Origin: an uncultured Eubacteriales bacterium
GTDB taxonomy: Bacteria; Bacillota; Clostridia; Christensenellales; UBA1242
NCBI GenBank assembly: GCA_902496015.1
Contig: CABUZJ010000001.1
Location: forward strand, 222,551 to 286,550
Reading direction: 5' to 3'
DNA: 64,000 bases
The notes below the pieces were generated by a model, which searched no databases, was not told the origin of the DNA, and saw only the letters and a program-made list of their open reading frames with translations. The position numbers and the translations under genes were made by a program. Position 1 is the first letter of the stretch. Every line of letters begins with the position of its first letter. Shown here in pieces: positions 48,753 to 57,411 of this stretch.

Positions 48753-48877
48753 AATATTCAAGAAATATCTTTTTTAAATTTTAGTGGGAAATAAAGTTTA
48801 TTATTTAATTGTTGTGTTTAAAACAACAAATTTATTTTTGCAAAATTTAGATATTTTTTAATTAAAAGGATATAATT

Positions 48878-49843
48878 ATGTCTTATAAGAACTCAGTTAA
48901 ACTTTTTAGTTCAAACTTTAATTTGGTTTGGAAGCAATTAGCGTTCGGCTGTGCTTGTTCGGTTTTGGTGGTGCTGTTGTCGCTTTTGCTCGCTTTACCA
49001 ACCATAAGGTTATTGCAGGCAGAAAATTGGTTTGAAACATTTAATAATTTATTTAAAGTGGTTTACACAACACCTGTTGAAATAAATGCCACTTTTAAAG
49101 ATATAATTTCGAGTTTGGCTAATATTTTATCGGCAAATTTTGATTCGTATTGGTTTAGTTATATTGGTTTTTGTTTATGTGCAATAATTTTGCCAATGTT
49201 TCTTGCGGGCATTTCTCGTTACACTTTATGCGTTTTAATTAATAACAAAATTTCAAGCTTAGCAAGCGTAGGGTATACTAATACATTAATCACAAATATC
49301 GGTAAAGCAAGTATTTATTCTTTAATAAAATTATTAATTGATTTAGCTTTTTCAATTGTTATTGGATTGTTATTTTGCTTATATTTAATACTTGCAAAAG
49401 GAGTGTTGCTAACAGTTCTTTTAATAGTAATTTTTTTAGCCTTTGCAGTTGTGTTGCTTGCATTAAAACTTGCATTAACTTCAAGTTTTGCGCCTATAAT
49501 GGTTGAAGAAAAAATAGGGGTTATTAAAGCTTTTAGAAAAGGCGTAAAAATTAATTTTTCAAATTTTGGAAGAACTTTAAGTAATGCAATAGTACTTATT
49601 TTAACCATAATATTTGTTAATGTGTTTTTAGGAGTGTTCACCATTGGGGTAGGGTTATTTTTAACTTTGCCTGCAACCGCTGTAATATTAAGCATATTCA
49701 TGGTTATTAATTACTACACAATAACAGGAAGAAGATATTATTTAACTGATAGTTTAATTGTTGAACCAAAGACAACCGAAACCAAAAATTTAGAAAATAA
49801 AGGAAATAAAAATGACGGAAATAATTCAAACACAAACAACTAA
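48878..49843 (+). CDS. Polytopic membrane protein, unknown function
   Basis: 321 residues with about six hydrophobic helices (near 20-43, 92-118, 140-165, 170-200, 232-258 and 262-285), a Lys/Asn-rich C-terminus, and no signal-peptide cleavage site. The FRKGVKINFSNFGRTLSNAI segment before the last helix pair recalls DUF975 or glycerophosphodiester-phosphodiesterase-type membrane domains, but the match is weak. The start is the ATG at 48878 behind AAAAGGAT. Its last 32 bases overlap the RNase J gene, so the two are translated from one transcript. The function is unknown; an envelope role is likely. Confidence 0.65.
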   Translation: MSYKNSVKLFSSNFNLVWKQLAFGCACSVLVVLLSLLLALPTIRLLQAENWFETFNNLFKVVYTTPVEINATFKDIISSLANILSANFDSYWFSYIGFCLCAIILPMFLAGISRYTLCVLINNKISSLASVGYTNTLITNIGKASIYSLIKLLIDLAFSIVIGLLFCLYLILAKGVLLTVLLIVIFLAFAVVLLALKLALTSSFAPIMVEEKIGVIKAFRKGVKINFSNFGRTLSNAIVLILTIIFVNVFLGVFTIGVGLFLTLPATAVILSIFMVINYYTITGRRYYLTDSLIVEPKTTETKNLENKGNKNDGNNSNTNN

Positions 49844-51686
49844 AAAGAAAGTTTTTTCTAATGAAGTAAATGTTGAAAACAAAACATATTATGAAGCAGG
49901 TGGAAAGACTAGAAAAAATTATAATAAAAACAATAGTAAAAATAATGCAACAAAAACTGAAATGATTGATGAAGTTGCAGACGCGATGTCAGATGATGAT
50001 GTTATAGTAAGCAACATTAAGCAAAAAAGCAAAACAAAACACAATGCCTTAAAGGTTGTGTTTCTTGGAGGTGTTGGCGAAATTGGTAAAAATATGACAG
50101 CACTAGAATTTGGAGACGACATTATTATTATCGACTGTGGGTTATCTTTCCCTGGGGAAGACATGCCTGGGGTAGATTTAGTTATTCCAGATTTTAGTTA
50201 TGTTAAGGAAAATGCTAATAGAATTCGTGGTATAGTTATAACTCATGGACATGAAGACCATATTGGTGCAATGCCTTATTTGTTTAAAGAGTTAAAAGTT
50301 CCTGTTTTTGGAAGTAAATTAACATTAACTTTGCTTGAAAATAAATTACAGGAGCATAAAATTACGGGCGTTAAATTAAATGTGGTTCGTCCTAGAAATG
50401 TTATTAAACTTGGAGTTTTTCAAGTTGAATTTATTAAGGTTAATCATTCTATTGCTGGGGCAATGGCACTTTCTATAACTACACCAGCGGGAATTGTGTT
50501 CCACACGGGAGATTTTAAAATTGATTTCGAGCCAATAGATGGCGAAATGATTGATTTGCCAAGAATAAGTGAAATAGGGGCAAAAGGTGTTTTGCTTTTA
50601 ATGTGTGAAAGCACCAATGTTGAAAGATTGGGTTACACAATGAGTGAATCTAGTGTTGGGCAAAAGTTAGAAAGAATTTTTATTGACAATGCCGACCGCA
50701 GAATTTTTGTTGCGACCTTTTCAAGTAATATTTATAGAGTTGAGCAAATTGTAAACCTTGCAATTAAATATAATAGAAAAGTTGCAGTTGTTGGAAGAAG
50801 CATGATAAACAACATTGATGCAGGCATGAGAATTGGGGAATTCAAATTTGATAAAAGTGTGTTTATTGATGTTGAAAAAGTGCCAAACATGGAAGATAAG
50901 AATGTTTTAGTGTTAAGCACGGGAAGTCAAGGCGAGCCAACTAGTGCTCTTTCAAGATTGGCAAATGGTGAATTTTCTAGACTAGAAATTGGCGACAACG
51001 ATACTGTAATTTTTTCTTCAACTCCAATTCCTGGTAATGAAAACATGGTTAATAAAGTTATTAATAATCTTTATAGAAAGGGTGCAATAGTAATTCACGA
51101 TGATGTTCACACATCTGGTCATGCTTGCCAAGAAGAATTGAAAATTATTCACAGTTTATTAAAACCGCAATATTTTATTCCTGTTCATGGGGAATATAGG
51201 CATTTAAAAGAACATAGTAATCTTGCTATTAAACTAGGAATGGACAGGCATAATATTGTGATTCCAGAAATTGGAATGGTGGTTGAAGTTGGCAAGCGTG
51301 GTATTGCAGTAAAAGACCATGTTCAAGCAGGTGAAATGCTGGTTGATGGATTAGGAATTGGTGATGTTGGCAGTGTTGTTTTAAGAGATAGAAAATTACT
51401 AAGTGAAGACGGGCTTGTTATTGTGGTTATAGGAGTAAGTAATGTTTCGGGTGAGCTTATGAGCGAACCTTACATGATAACTCGTGGTTTTGTTTACACT
51501 CAGGAAGCAGAAGTTTTAGTTGAAGAAGCAAAAGGAGTTCTTTTAGATACTCTTGCAACAATAGACATGAAAGAAGAAAGGGATTGGAACGAGTTAAGAA
51601 ATCAAATTAGGAAACCTTTAAGAAACTTTTTCTATAAAAAAACCAAAAGAAATCCAATGATTTTGCCAATTATATTTAGAGTGTAA
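49812..51686 (+). CDS. rnj: Ribonuclease J
   Basis: 624 residues. A metallo-beta-lactamase/beta-CASP nuclease with 5'-to-3' exo- and endonuclease activity in mRNA turnover and rRNA maturation. A Lys/Asn-rich extension of about 78 residues precedes the enzymatic core KVVFLGGVGEIGKNM. The zinc-site motif HGHEDH is at 145-150. HTGDFKID, the beta-CASP motif STGSQGEP and the C-terminal PVHGEYRHL follow. The C-terminal dimerisation region ends in FFYKKTKRNPMILPIIFRV. The start follows AAAGGAAATAA and overlaps the upstream membrane gene. The long N-terminal extension is unusual and may be disordered. A single rnj is seen; a second paralogue elsewhere cannot be excluded. Confidence 0.93.
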   Translation: MTEIIQTQTTKKKVFSNEVNVENKTYYEAGGKTRKNYNKNNSKNNATKTEMIDEVADAMSDDDVIVSNIKQKSKTKHNALKVVFLGGVGEIGKNMTALEFGDDIIIIDCGLSFPGEDMPGVDLVIPDFSYVKENANRIRGIVITHGHEDHIGAMPYLFKELKVPVFGSKLTLTLLENKLQEHKITGVKLNVVRPRNVIKLGVFQVEFIKVNHSIAGAMALSITTPAGIVFHTGDFKIDFEPIDGEMIDLPRISEIGAKGVLLLMCESTNVERLGYTMSESSVGQKLERIFIDNADRRIFVATFSSNIYRVEQIVNLAIKYNRKVAVVGRSMINNIDAGMRIGEFKFDKSVFIDVEKVPNMEDKNVLVLSTGSQGEPTSALSRLANGEFSRLEIGDNDTVIFSSTPIPGNENMVNKVINNLYRKGAIVIHDDVHTSGHACQEELKIIHSLLKPQYFIPVHGEYRHLKEHSNLAIKLGMDRHNIVIPEIGMVVEVGKRGIAVKDHVQAGEMLVDGLGIGDVGSVVLRDRKLLSEDGLVIVVIGVSNVSGELMSEPYMITRGFVYTQEAEVLVEEAKGVLLDTLATIDMKEERDWNELRNQIRKPLRNFFYKKTKRNPMILPIIFRV

Positions 51687-51687
51687 T

Positions 51688-52275
51688 ATGAATAAAATAG
51701 ACCAAATTATTGAATTTGCAAATCATAATAATGTGCCAATTATAAGAAGTGAAAGTGGTAATATTTTGTGTGATATAACAAAAAATAAAAGCCCAAAGTC
51801 TATTTTAGAGTTCGGCACAGCAATTGGGTTTAGTGCAATTCTAATGCTTTCTTGTTGTGATGGGGTTATTGATACAATTGAGATTGATAAAAATCGAGCA
51901 CAAATTGCACAGCAAAACATTAATTTAATGAACTTTAAATCTAGGGCTAATATAATTTTAGGTGATGCATTAGAAATTGCAAAAAAATTAGAATTAAAAA
52001 ACAATAAGTATGATTTAATTTTTTTAGATTGTGCAAAGGGGCAATATGTTAAGTTATTGCCAAGTATAATAAATTTGCTTTCTAAAGATGCAATATTAAT
52101 TGCAGATAATGTTTTATTTAGGGGTTATGTTTATTCTAATGACTATCCTAAAAGATATAAAACCATAGTAAAAAGGCTTAAAGAATTTATAGAAAGTTGC
52201 AAAAATTCAAGCGAACTAAAAGATGTTAAAATTTTAGAAATAGAAGACGGCATTTTAATTGCCACAAAGGTTTAA
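51688..52275 (+). CDS. trmR: TrmR-like tRNA 5-hydroxyuridine methyltransferase
   Basis: 195 residues, a small class I SAM-dependent O-methyltransferase. SAM motif I is ILEFGTAIGFSAIL (about 40-53); the acidic loop IDTIEIDK and the catalytic-site stretch FLDCAKGQY follow. ADNVLFRGYV is characteristic of the YrrM/TrmR group, which methylates 5-hydroxyuridine at tRNA position 34. The next gene is a U32-family protein of the TrhP type that makes this hydroxyl group, the same pairing as yrrM with yrrN/yrrO in Bacillus subtilis. Assignment rests on this neighbourhood plus motifs. The ATG lies one base after the rnj stop, so translation is coupled. Confidence 0.75.
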   Translation: MNKIDQIIEFANHNNVPIIRSESGNILCDITKNKSPKSILEFGTAIGFSAILMLSCCDGVIDTIEIDKNRAQIAQQNINLMNFKSRANIILGDALEIAKKLELKNNKYDLIFLDCAKGQYVKLLPSIINLLSKDAILIADNVLFRGYVYSNDYPKRYKTIVKRLKEFIESCKNSSELKDVKILEIEDGILIATKV

Positions 52276-52279
52276 AGTA

Positions 52280-53518
52280 ATGCGAAAGAATTTAAAAAAA
52301 ATTGAACTTTTAGCCCCAGCGGGCGACATGGAGAAATTAAAAACGGCACTTCACTTTGGAGCAGATGCCGTTTATTTTGCAGGTAAAAACTATGGGCTTC
52401 GTGCCTTTGCTTCTAATTTTGAAGATGAAGATTTAAAACAAGCAGTTAAATTAGTTCATGATAAAGGTAAAAAGGCATATATAACTTTAAATGTTTTTGC
52501 AAGGAATAAAGATTTTATAGGGCTAAGCGATTATTTAAAAGTTTTAGAAGATGCAAAAATTGATGCTTGTATTGTAAGTGACCTTGGATTATTTATGTTT
52601 ATTCGTGAGCATGCTCCAAAATTAGCCTTGCATGTTTCAACACAAGCCAACACAACTAATATGTTTTCGGCTAATGCGTGGGCAAAATTAGGTGCAGAAA
52701 GAATTATTCTTGCAAGAGAACTTAGTTTAAAGGAAATAGAGGAAATAACAAAAAGTTTACCAAAAAATGTGGAAGTAGAGGCATTTGTGCATGGTGCAAT
52801 GTGCATTTCATATAGTGGAAGATGTCTGCTTTCCAATTACCTGGCACAAAGAGATAGTAATCATGGTGAATGTGTGCAGGCTTGTAGGTGGCATTATAAA
52901 CTTGTTGAAGATGAACGCCCAGATGAAAAACTTGACATTGAAGAAGATGAGCGCGGAGCATATATTTTAAATAGCAAAGATTTATGTTTAATTGAATATT
53001 TAGATAAACTTGCAAATGCAGGGGTGACAAGTTTTAAAATTGAAGGCCGAATGAAATCTGCTTATTATGTTGCAACAGTAGTTAATGCGTATAGAAGAGC
53101 CCTAGATTATTATTACGCTTGTCAAAAAACTGGCGAACAATTTTGCGTAAATAGTGATTTAATTTTAGAATTAAATAAGGCAAGCCATAGAAAATATACC
53201 ACTGGATTTATATTTGAAACAGACCAATTAAAGCAGAATTATGAAAGTGCTAGCCAAGAACAAGAAAGTGTATTCAAGGCAATTGTTCTAAATGTTGAAA
53301 ATGGAAAAGTGTTAGTTGAACAAAGGAATAAATTTAGTGTGGGGGATAGCCTTGAAATATTAAGTCCTAATAACTCATTTAATAAAAAATTTGAAGTGCT
53401 TGAAATTACAGATGAATTAGGCAATAAATTAGATTGTGCAAAACTTGTTCAACAAAAGGTTTGGATAACGCCAAGTAAAGATTATAAATTGGTGGCGGGC
53501 GATATTTTAAGAGCATAA
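52280..53518 (+). CDS. trhP: U32-family protein, TrhP-like tRNA uridine 5-hydroxylase
   Basis: 412 residues. The U32 signature covers about residues 166-200: VHGAMCISYSGRCLLSNYL, then RDSNHGECVQACRWHY. Its cysteines are expected to hold an iron-sulfur cluster. The N-terminal LLAPAGDMEKLKTAL and FGADAVYFAG are typical of the family, as is KIEGRMKSAYYVATVVNAYR in the middle. Old annotations call these collagenases or peptidases; TrhP members hydroxylate U34 of tRNA using prephenate. The ATG at 52280 is preferred over the in-frame TTG at 52259, which lies inside trmR; AAAGG stands 9 bases upstream. The trmR linkage favours the TrhP reading over RlhA. Confidence 0.75.
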   Translation: MRKNLKKIELLAPAGDMEKLKTALHFGADAVYFAGKNYGLRAFASNFEDEDLKQAVKLVHDKGKKAYITLNVFARNKDFIGLSDYLKVLEDAKIDACIVSDLGLFMFIREHAPKLALHVSTQANTTNMFSANAWAKLGAERIILARELSLKEIEEITKSLPKNVEVEAFVHGAMCISYSGRCLLSNYLAQRDSNHGECVQACRWHYKLVEDERPDEKLDIEEDERGAYILNSKDLCLIEYLDKLANAGVTSFKIEGRMKSAYYVATVVNAYRRALDYYYACQKTGEQFCVNSDLILELNKASHRKYTTGFIFETDQLKQNYESASQEQESVFKAIVLNVENGKVLVEQRNKFSVGDSLEILSPNNSFNKKFEVLEITDELGNKLDCAKLVQQKVWITPSKDYKLVAGDILRA

Positions 53519-53604
53519 ATTAATAAGATATTAAATTAAAAGGTTTGATACTATAAAACAACAATAATTTTTTAAAGAAAAACTTAAAATCATATAAATA
53601 AATT

Positions 53605-53631
53605 AAATGCCAACAATAATGGCATTTTTTT
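53605..53631 (+). terminator. Terminator of the rnj-trmR-trhP operon
   Basis: AAATGCCA (53605-53612), 7-base loop, TGGCATTT (53620-53627), then continuing T residues. Confidence 0.75.
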
Positions 53632-53632
53632 G

Positions 53633-53660
53633 AATATTTAACCATATTTCGACATAGATT
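53633..53660 (+). promoter_or_regulatory. SigE-like sporulation promoter of sigK
   Basis: AATATTT (53633-53639), 13 bases, CATAGATT (53653-53660), compared with the SigE consensus KATATTT and CATACAMT. It is close enough to be credible and lies directly ahead of sigK, which SigE transcribes in Bacillus. The start site would fall right beside the ribosome site, which weakens it somewhat. Confidence 0.4.
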
Positions 53661-53683
53661 TTAATGTGTGAGGTAAAAAGTCT

Positions 53684-54391
53684 ATGTTTATTTCTTGGCT
53701 AATTCAACTATTTTCTAAAATTTTCTTTTTTACGGGTTTGGTGGGTTCTAAAAACGCATTTGCAAAACCAATTTCTGGGAAAGAAGAAGATGAACTTTTT
53801 GAAAAATATCATAATGGTGATAAAAATGCAGAAGAATTACTTATAAAACATAATTTAAGATTAGTTGCTTTTATTGCAAAGAAATACAAAAATTTCAGCG
53901 ACCAAGAAGAGTTAATTTCCGTTGGCTCCATTGGACTTTTAAAAGCGATTAAAACTTATCAAAAAAGTAAAGGCAATAGTTTTTCAACTTATGCATCAAG
54001 GTGCATCGAAAATGAAATTTTAATGCTTTTTAGAAATCAAAAAAAATATAATCAGGAAGTATCACTTGAAGAAACCATTGGCACAGACAAAGATGGGAAT
54101 AGCATAACTTTAATGGAAATTTTAAGTGAAGACGGCGAAGATAATGTTGCTAATTATGTTGAAAATAGTATTATTTTAGAAAAAGTTAAAACAATTATTA
54201 AATCTAATTTAGATGCTAGGGAAAGGGAAATTATATCAAGGAGATTTGGCTTGTTTGGATTTATTCCACAAACACAAAAGGAAGTTGCAAAAGTATTTGG
54301 AATATCTAGGTCGTATGTTTCTAGAATTGAAAATCAGGCAATTGGAATAATTAAAGAAACAATAAACAATAATCAAGATATGCAAAAGTAA
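53684..54391 (+). CDS. sigK: Sporulation sigma factor SigK precursor
   Basis: 235 residues. The hydrophobic N-terminus (about 2-20, ISWLIQLFSKIFFFTGL) followed by NAFAKPIS matches the pro-sequence of SigK, which is cut by an intramembrane protease in the mother cell. Region 2 shows HNLRLVAFIAKKY, LISVGSIGLLKAI and ASRCIENEILM; region 4 shows TQKEVAKVFGISRSYVSRIE. SigK directs late mother-cell genes for coat and cortex. The gene is whole: no excisable element splits it, unlike in Bacillus subtilis and Clostridioides difficile. The ATG lies 9 bases after GAGGT. With pdaB this shows the organism can form, or descends from a former of, endospores. Confidence 0.9.
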   Translation: MFISWLIQLFSKIFFFTGLVGSKNAFAKPISGKEEDELFEKYHNGDKNAEELLIKHNLRLVAFIAKKYKNFSDQEELISVGSIGLLKAIKTYQKSKGNSFSTYASRCIENEILMLFRNQKKYNQEVSLEETIGTDKDGNSITLMEILSEDGEDNVANYVENSIILEKVKTIIKSNLDAREREIISRRFGLFGFIPQTQKEVAKVFGISRSYVSRIENQAIGIIKETINNNQDMQK

Positions 54392-54650
54392 TTGACGATT
54401 ATAGACAAAATTTTTAATATATTTGATTATTAAAAAACTAATTAAAGATGAAATTTATAATTATTTATTATATAAAGTAAAACTATTTAAAACATTACTA
54501 ATTATTAATAGTTTTTGTGAAATATAATATCAACATAATGTAAAAATAGGTAACAAAATGTAATAAAATTTTTACAAAAAATAAGTTCAATATTATTTTA
54601 AGTTAAAGTTTTTAATGGTTGTAAGGAATAGTTTATTTAAACTATATGTA

Positions 54651-54679
54651 TTGACAAATATAATAAATAATGCTAAAAT
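54651..54679 (+). promoter_or_regulatory. Promoter of rnpB
   Basis: Perfect TTGACA (54651-54656), 17 bases, TAAAAT (54674-54679) preceded by TGC, an extended -10. The predicted start at about 54686 coincides with the 5' end of the RNA. Confidence 0.85.
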
Positions 54680-54685
54680 AAACGC

Positions 54686-55022
54686 AAAGTTAGCCAGACG
54701 ATAGCGCTTAAGAATTTAAGTGAGGAAAGTCCGAGCACCATAGGACAAGTGCACTTGATAACATCAAGCTAGGGTGACCTAAGGAAAAGGGCAACAGAGA
54801 TAAACCGCCAACCGCAATTAAATTGCAGGGGCAAGGGTGGAAAAGTGGGGTAAGAGCCCACTCAAAATTATGGTGACATAATTTTGCTGTAAACTCTGCA
54901 CGGTGCAAGATGTAAGGCAAATAGGGCTGTCCGCCTGCCTTCAATATCGCATGAACATTATGGCAACATAATGTCAAGATTGATTATCGTCTAAAACAGA
55001 ACTCGGCTTATAGACTAACTTT
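54686..55022 (+). ncRNA. rnpB: RNase P RNA (bacterial type A)
   Basis: About 337 bases. Its ends pair to form helix P1 (AAAGTTAG with CTAACTTT). The conserved cores are GAGGAAAGTCCGAGC near 54721, ACAGAGATAAACCGCC near 54795, GGTAAGAGCCCAC near 54850, GCAAATAGGGCTG near 54917 and ACAGAACTCGGCTTATAG near 54996. This is the catalytic RNA that removes 5' leaders from pre-tRNAs together with the RnpA protein. The order and spacing of helices follow the ancestral type A architecture rather than the Bacillus-type B. An excellent promoter precedes it and a terminator follows. Confidence 0.95.
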
Positions 55023-55023
55023 T

Positions 55024-55059
55024 AAAAAGCTCACAAAATTTATTTTGTGGGCTTTTTAT
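55024..55059 (+). terminator. Terminator of rnpB
   Basis: A 15-bp stem AAAAAGCTCACAAAA with TTTTGTGGGCTTTTT (arms 55024-55038 and 55043-55057) around a 4-base loop, ending in T residues. Confidence 0.85.
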
Positions 55060-55106
55060 ATTGTAAAGATTTGAATTTTATTATTAATTTTGGGCATTAT
55101 TTTTTT

Positions 55107-55976
55107 ATGATATATTTACAAATATTATATTGTTTGATAATTTTTTTTATTGTGTTTTACTTGCTAAAACCTAGAAGATTAACTATGTCTTTTTTTAAAA
55201 TAATAATATCACCAACTGCATTTTCAAACTATGTTTTACACAATAAAAAATACAAAATAATTAATAAAGACAGAAATAATTTTATAAAAAATAACAATAA
55301 TGATATAAAAATGCGTAAAAATAATAAAGCATTAATAATAAAATACCATAGATTAAAACTGATAAATTATAATTCAACAAAAAAATATTTAATTGATGTC
55401 TTTGAAAATAATAACTTAAATTTTGCACTTAAATTCTTAAAAGAAGAAAAAGAAAATGTTTTTAATTTATTAAATAAAATTAAATTGTTAGACAAGTTAA
55501 GAGAGATAAAATTTAGAAGTAAAAATGGTGAATGTGTTATTCAAACACTTGCAAATTCAATGGCATTTAAAACAATTTATTCTTTTAAATTTAATGCAAT
55601 TTCAGCATTTAATAGCATAAAAAGCACTATAAAAATTTATAAAAAAGAAGAAAATGCGTTTTATTTGCTTTATTTGCAAGCACTTTTTATTTGGCTTAAT
55701 TTATTTATTTATGAAGTTCGTGCTAATGAAAAGCAAATTTTTAAAGGTGCTAAAGTTAAGAAAATTAAAAGTTTAAAAACTGCTAATCTTAATATTTTTA
55801 AAACTTATGGCATTTTAGTTTATAATGAAAATGCAAGAGTAATTACAAATAAAATATCAGACAATGAACTTATTAATTGTGTGAGTAAATCTTTATTATA
55901 TTTTTACGACATTAAAGATAAATTTGCTATTATTATAAAGTGGTTTAAATTTTTAATGGAGAAAAATTTTGTTTAA
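55107..55976 (+). CDS. Lys/Asn-rich protein with N-terminal membrane segment, unknown function
   Basis: 289 residues from the ATG at 55107. The longer frame from 55047 would begin inside the rnpB terminator, so it is rejected. The first 20 residues form a hydrophobic helix (YLQILYCLIIFFIVFYLL). The rest is very rich in Lys, Asn, Ile and Phe, helical, with no motif I recognise. No good ribosome site or promoter precedes it, and codon and base composition follow the AT-rich background. It could be a fast-evolving or poorly expressed membrane-anchored protein, and a real coding role is probable rather than certain; the 289-codon open frame in such AT-rich DNA argues for it. Confidence 0.5.
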   Translation: MIYLQILYCLIIFFIVFYLLKPRRLTMSFFKIIISPTAFSNYVLHNKKYKIINKDRNNFIKNNNNDIKMRKNNKALIIKYHRLKLINYNSTKKYLIDVFENNNLNFALKFLKEEKENVFNLLNKIKLLDKLREIKFRSKNGECVIQTLANSMAFKTIYSFKFNAISAFNSIKSTIKIYKKEENAFYLLYLQALFIWLNLFIYEVRANEKQIFKGAKVKKIKSLKTANLNIFKTYGILVYNENARVITNKISDNELINCVSKSLLYFYDIKDKFAIIIKWFKFLMEKNFV

Positions 55977-56038
55977 TAATTGTTTAATGAAATAAAAAAG
56001 TAATTTTAAATTTAATTTTTTTTGTTGTTTCATATTTG

Positions 56039-56067
56039 TTTGCAAATATACTTTTATTTGTTATAAT
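56039..56067 (+). promoter_or_regulatory. SigA-type promoter of the rarA-helD-pnuC operon
   Basis: TTTGCA (56039-56044), 17 bases, TATAAT (56062-56067), 46 bases ahead of the rarA ATG. Confidence 0.55.
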
Positions 56068-56112
56068 ATTCTTTGATTATTATATATAAAATTTTATATT
56101 GGTATAAAGAGT

Positions 56113-57411
56113 ATGAATTTATTTTCACAAGAGCAAACAACAAGTTTACCATTAGCCGAAAGAATGCGACCAAGAAATCTTGATGAATTTTTAGGTCAAG
56201 AGCATATTGTTGGCAAAAATAGTGCATTAAGGCGAATAATTCTTGCTGACCGAATGGGCAGTTGTATTTTTTATGGTCCGCCAGGCACTGGCAAAACAAC
56301 ACTAGCTGGGATTATTGCAAAGACAACAAATAGCAGGTTTGTTGTTTTAAATGCTGTATCTTCGGGGGTAGGAGATGCAAAAAAGGCAATAGATGAAGCA
56401 AAATATAATCTTGAAATGTTTGGCAAAAAAACATATTTTTTGCTAGATGAATGTCATAGGTGGAATAAAAGCCAAAGTGATGCTGTGCTTGAAGCAATTG
56501 AAAAAGGATATATAATTTTCATAGGTTCAACCACTGAAAATCCATTTATTAGCATGACTCGTGCGATTGTTTCAAGATGCAGGGTTTTTGAATTTAAACC
56601 ACTTTCAAAGGCTAATATTAAAACAGCACTTGAAAGGGCTTTATTAGATAAAGAGCGAGGTTTTGGTGAGTTAAATATTGAACTAAAAAATGATGCATTA
56701 GATTATTTTGTAAATTCTAGTTCAGGAGATGCTAGAGTTGCTCTTGGTGCACTTGAACTTGCAGTTTTAAGCACTCCTTTAAAAAACAAAAAAATAACTA
56801 TAGATTTACAGATTGCTAAGGAGTGTATGCAAGGAAGAGTCCTTAGTTTAGATAATGACCTTTATTATGACATGCTTTCGGCTTTTTGTAAAAGTTTAAG
56901 GGGCAGTGCTCCAGATGCAGCACTTTATTGGGCACACAGATTAATAAAAGCAGGTTGCGATCCTCTTATTATATTTAGAAGATTAATTGCTCATGCAAGT
57001 GAAGATGTGGGGCTTGCTAATAGTGGAGCATTACAAGTTGTTACCAGTGCCATGACGGCATATCAACAAATTGGATTACCCGAAGGTTTGCTCAGTTTAA
57101 GCCATGCAATTATTTATGTTTGTGTTAGCCCAAAATCTAATAGCGTGCTTATTGCAATGCATGCAGCACAAGAAGATGTTGAAAATACTTTTTGTGATGC
57201 GGTGCCTGCCCATTTAAAAAATTATAATTATTTAAATGAGAAGCGGGCTAAATATAAATATCCGCATGATTATGGTGGATTTGTTGAACAACAATATTTA
57301 CCAGATAGTATTAATGACCATGTTTATTATATTCCATCTCAAAATGGTGCCGAAAAAAATATAAAGGTTGCACCACCAGTTAAGGCAAAGAGCAAAGGAG
57401 AAAATAAATAA
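56113..57411 (+). CDS. rarA: RarA (MgsA) replication-associated recombination AAA+ ATPase
   Basis: 432 residues, usual for RarA. The N-terminal RMRPRNLDEFLGQEHIVG is followed by Walker A GPPGTGKT (55-62), Walker B LLDECHRW (usually IDEIHRF), sensor motif GSTTENPF (about 140) and arginine-finger region VSRCRVFEFKPL. The C-terminal tetramerisation domain includes LIKAGCDPLIIFRRL and HLKNYNYLNEKRAKYKYPHD. RarA acts at stalled replication forks, related to clamp-loader ATPases. It is first in an operon with helD (start and stop overlap by one base) and a pnuC-like gene. No anomalies apart from the Cys and Trp in Walker B. Confidence 0.92.
   Translation: MNLFSQEQTTSLPLAERMRPRNLDEFLGQEHIVGKNSALRRIILADRMGSCIFYGPPGTGKTTLAGIIAKTTNSRFVVLNAVSSGVGDAKKAIDEAKYNLEMFGKKTYFLLDECHRWNKSQSDAVLEAIEKGYIIFIGSTTENPFISMTRAIVSRCRVFEFKPLSKANIKTALERALLDKERGFGELNIELKNDALDYFVNSSSGDARVALGALELAVLSTPLKNKKITIDLQIAKECMQGRVLSLDNDLYYDMLSAFCKSLRGSAPDAALYWAHRLIKAGCDPLIIFRRLIAHASEDVGLANSGALQVVTSAMTAYQQIGLPEGLLSLSHAIIYVCVSPKSNSVLIAMHAAQEDVENTFCDAVPAHLKNYNYLNEKRAKYKYPHDYGGFVEQQYLPDSINDHVYYIPSQNGAEKNIKVAPPVKAKSKGENK

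Noticed and set aside
30804..48877. Attachment-site direct repeats flanking the phage module
   Set aside because: Similar AT-rich strings occur on both sides but none is long or distinctive enough to stand out from the background composition.
54708..54977. An 89-codon minus-strand ORF
   Set aside because: It lies entirely across the conserved core of the RNase P RNA gene; it is a by-product of the RNA sequence.
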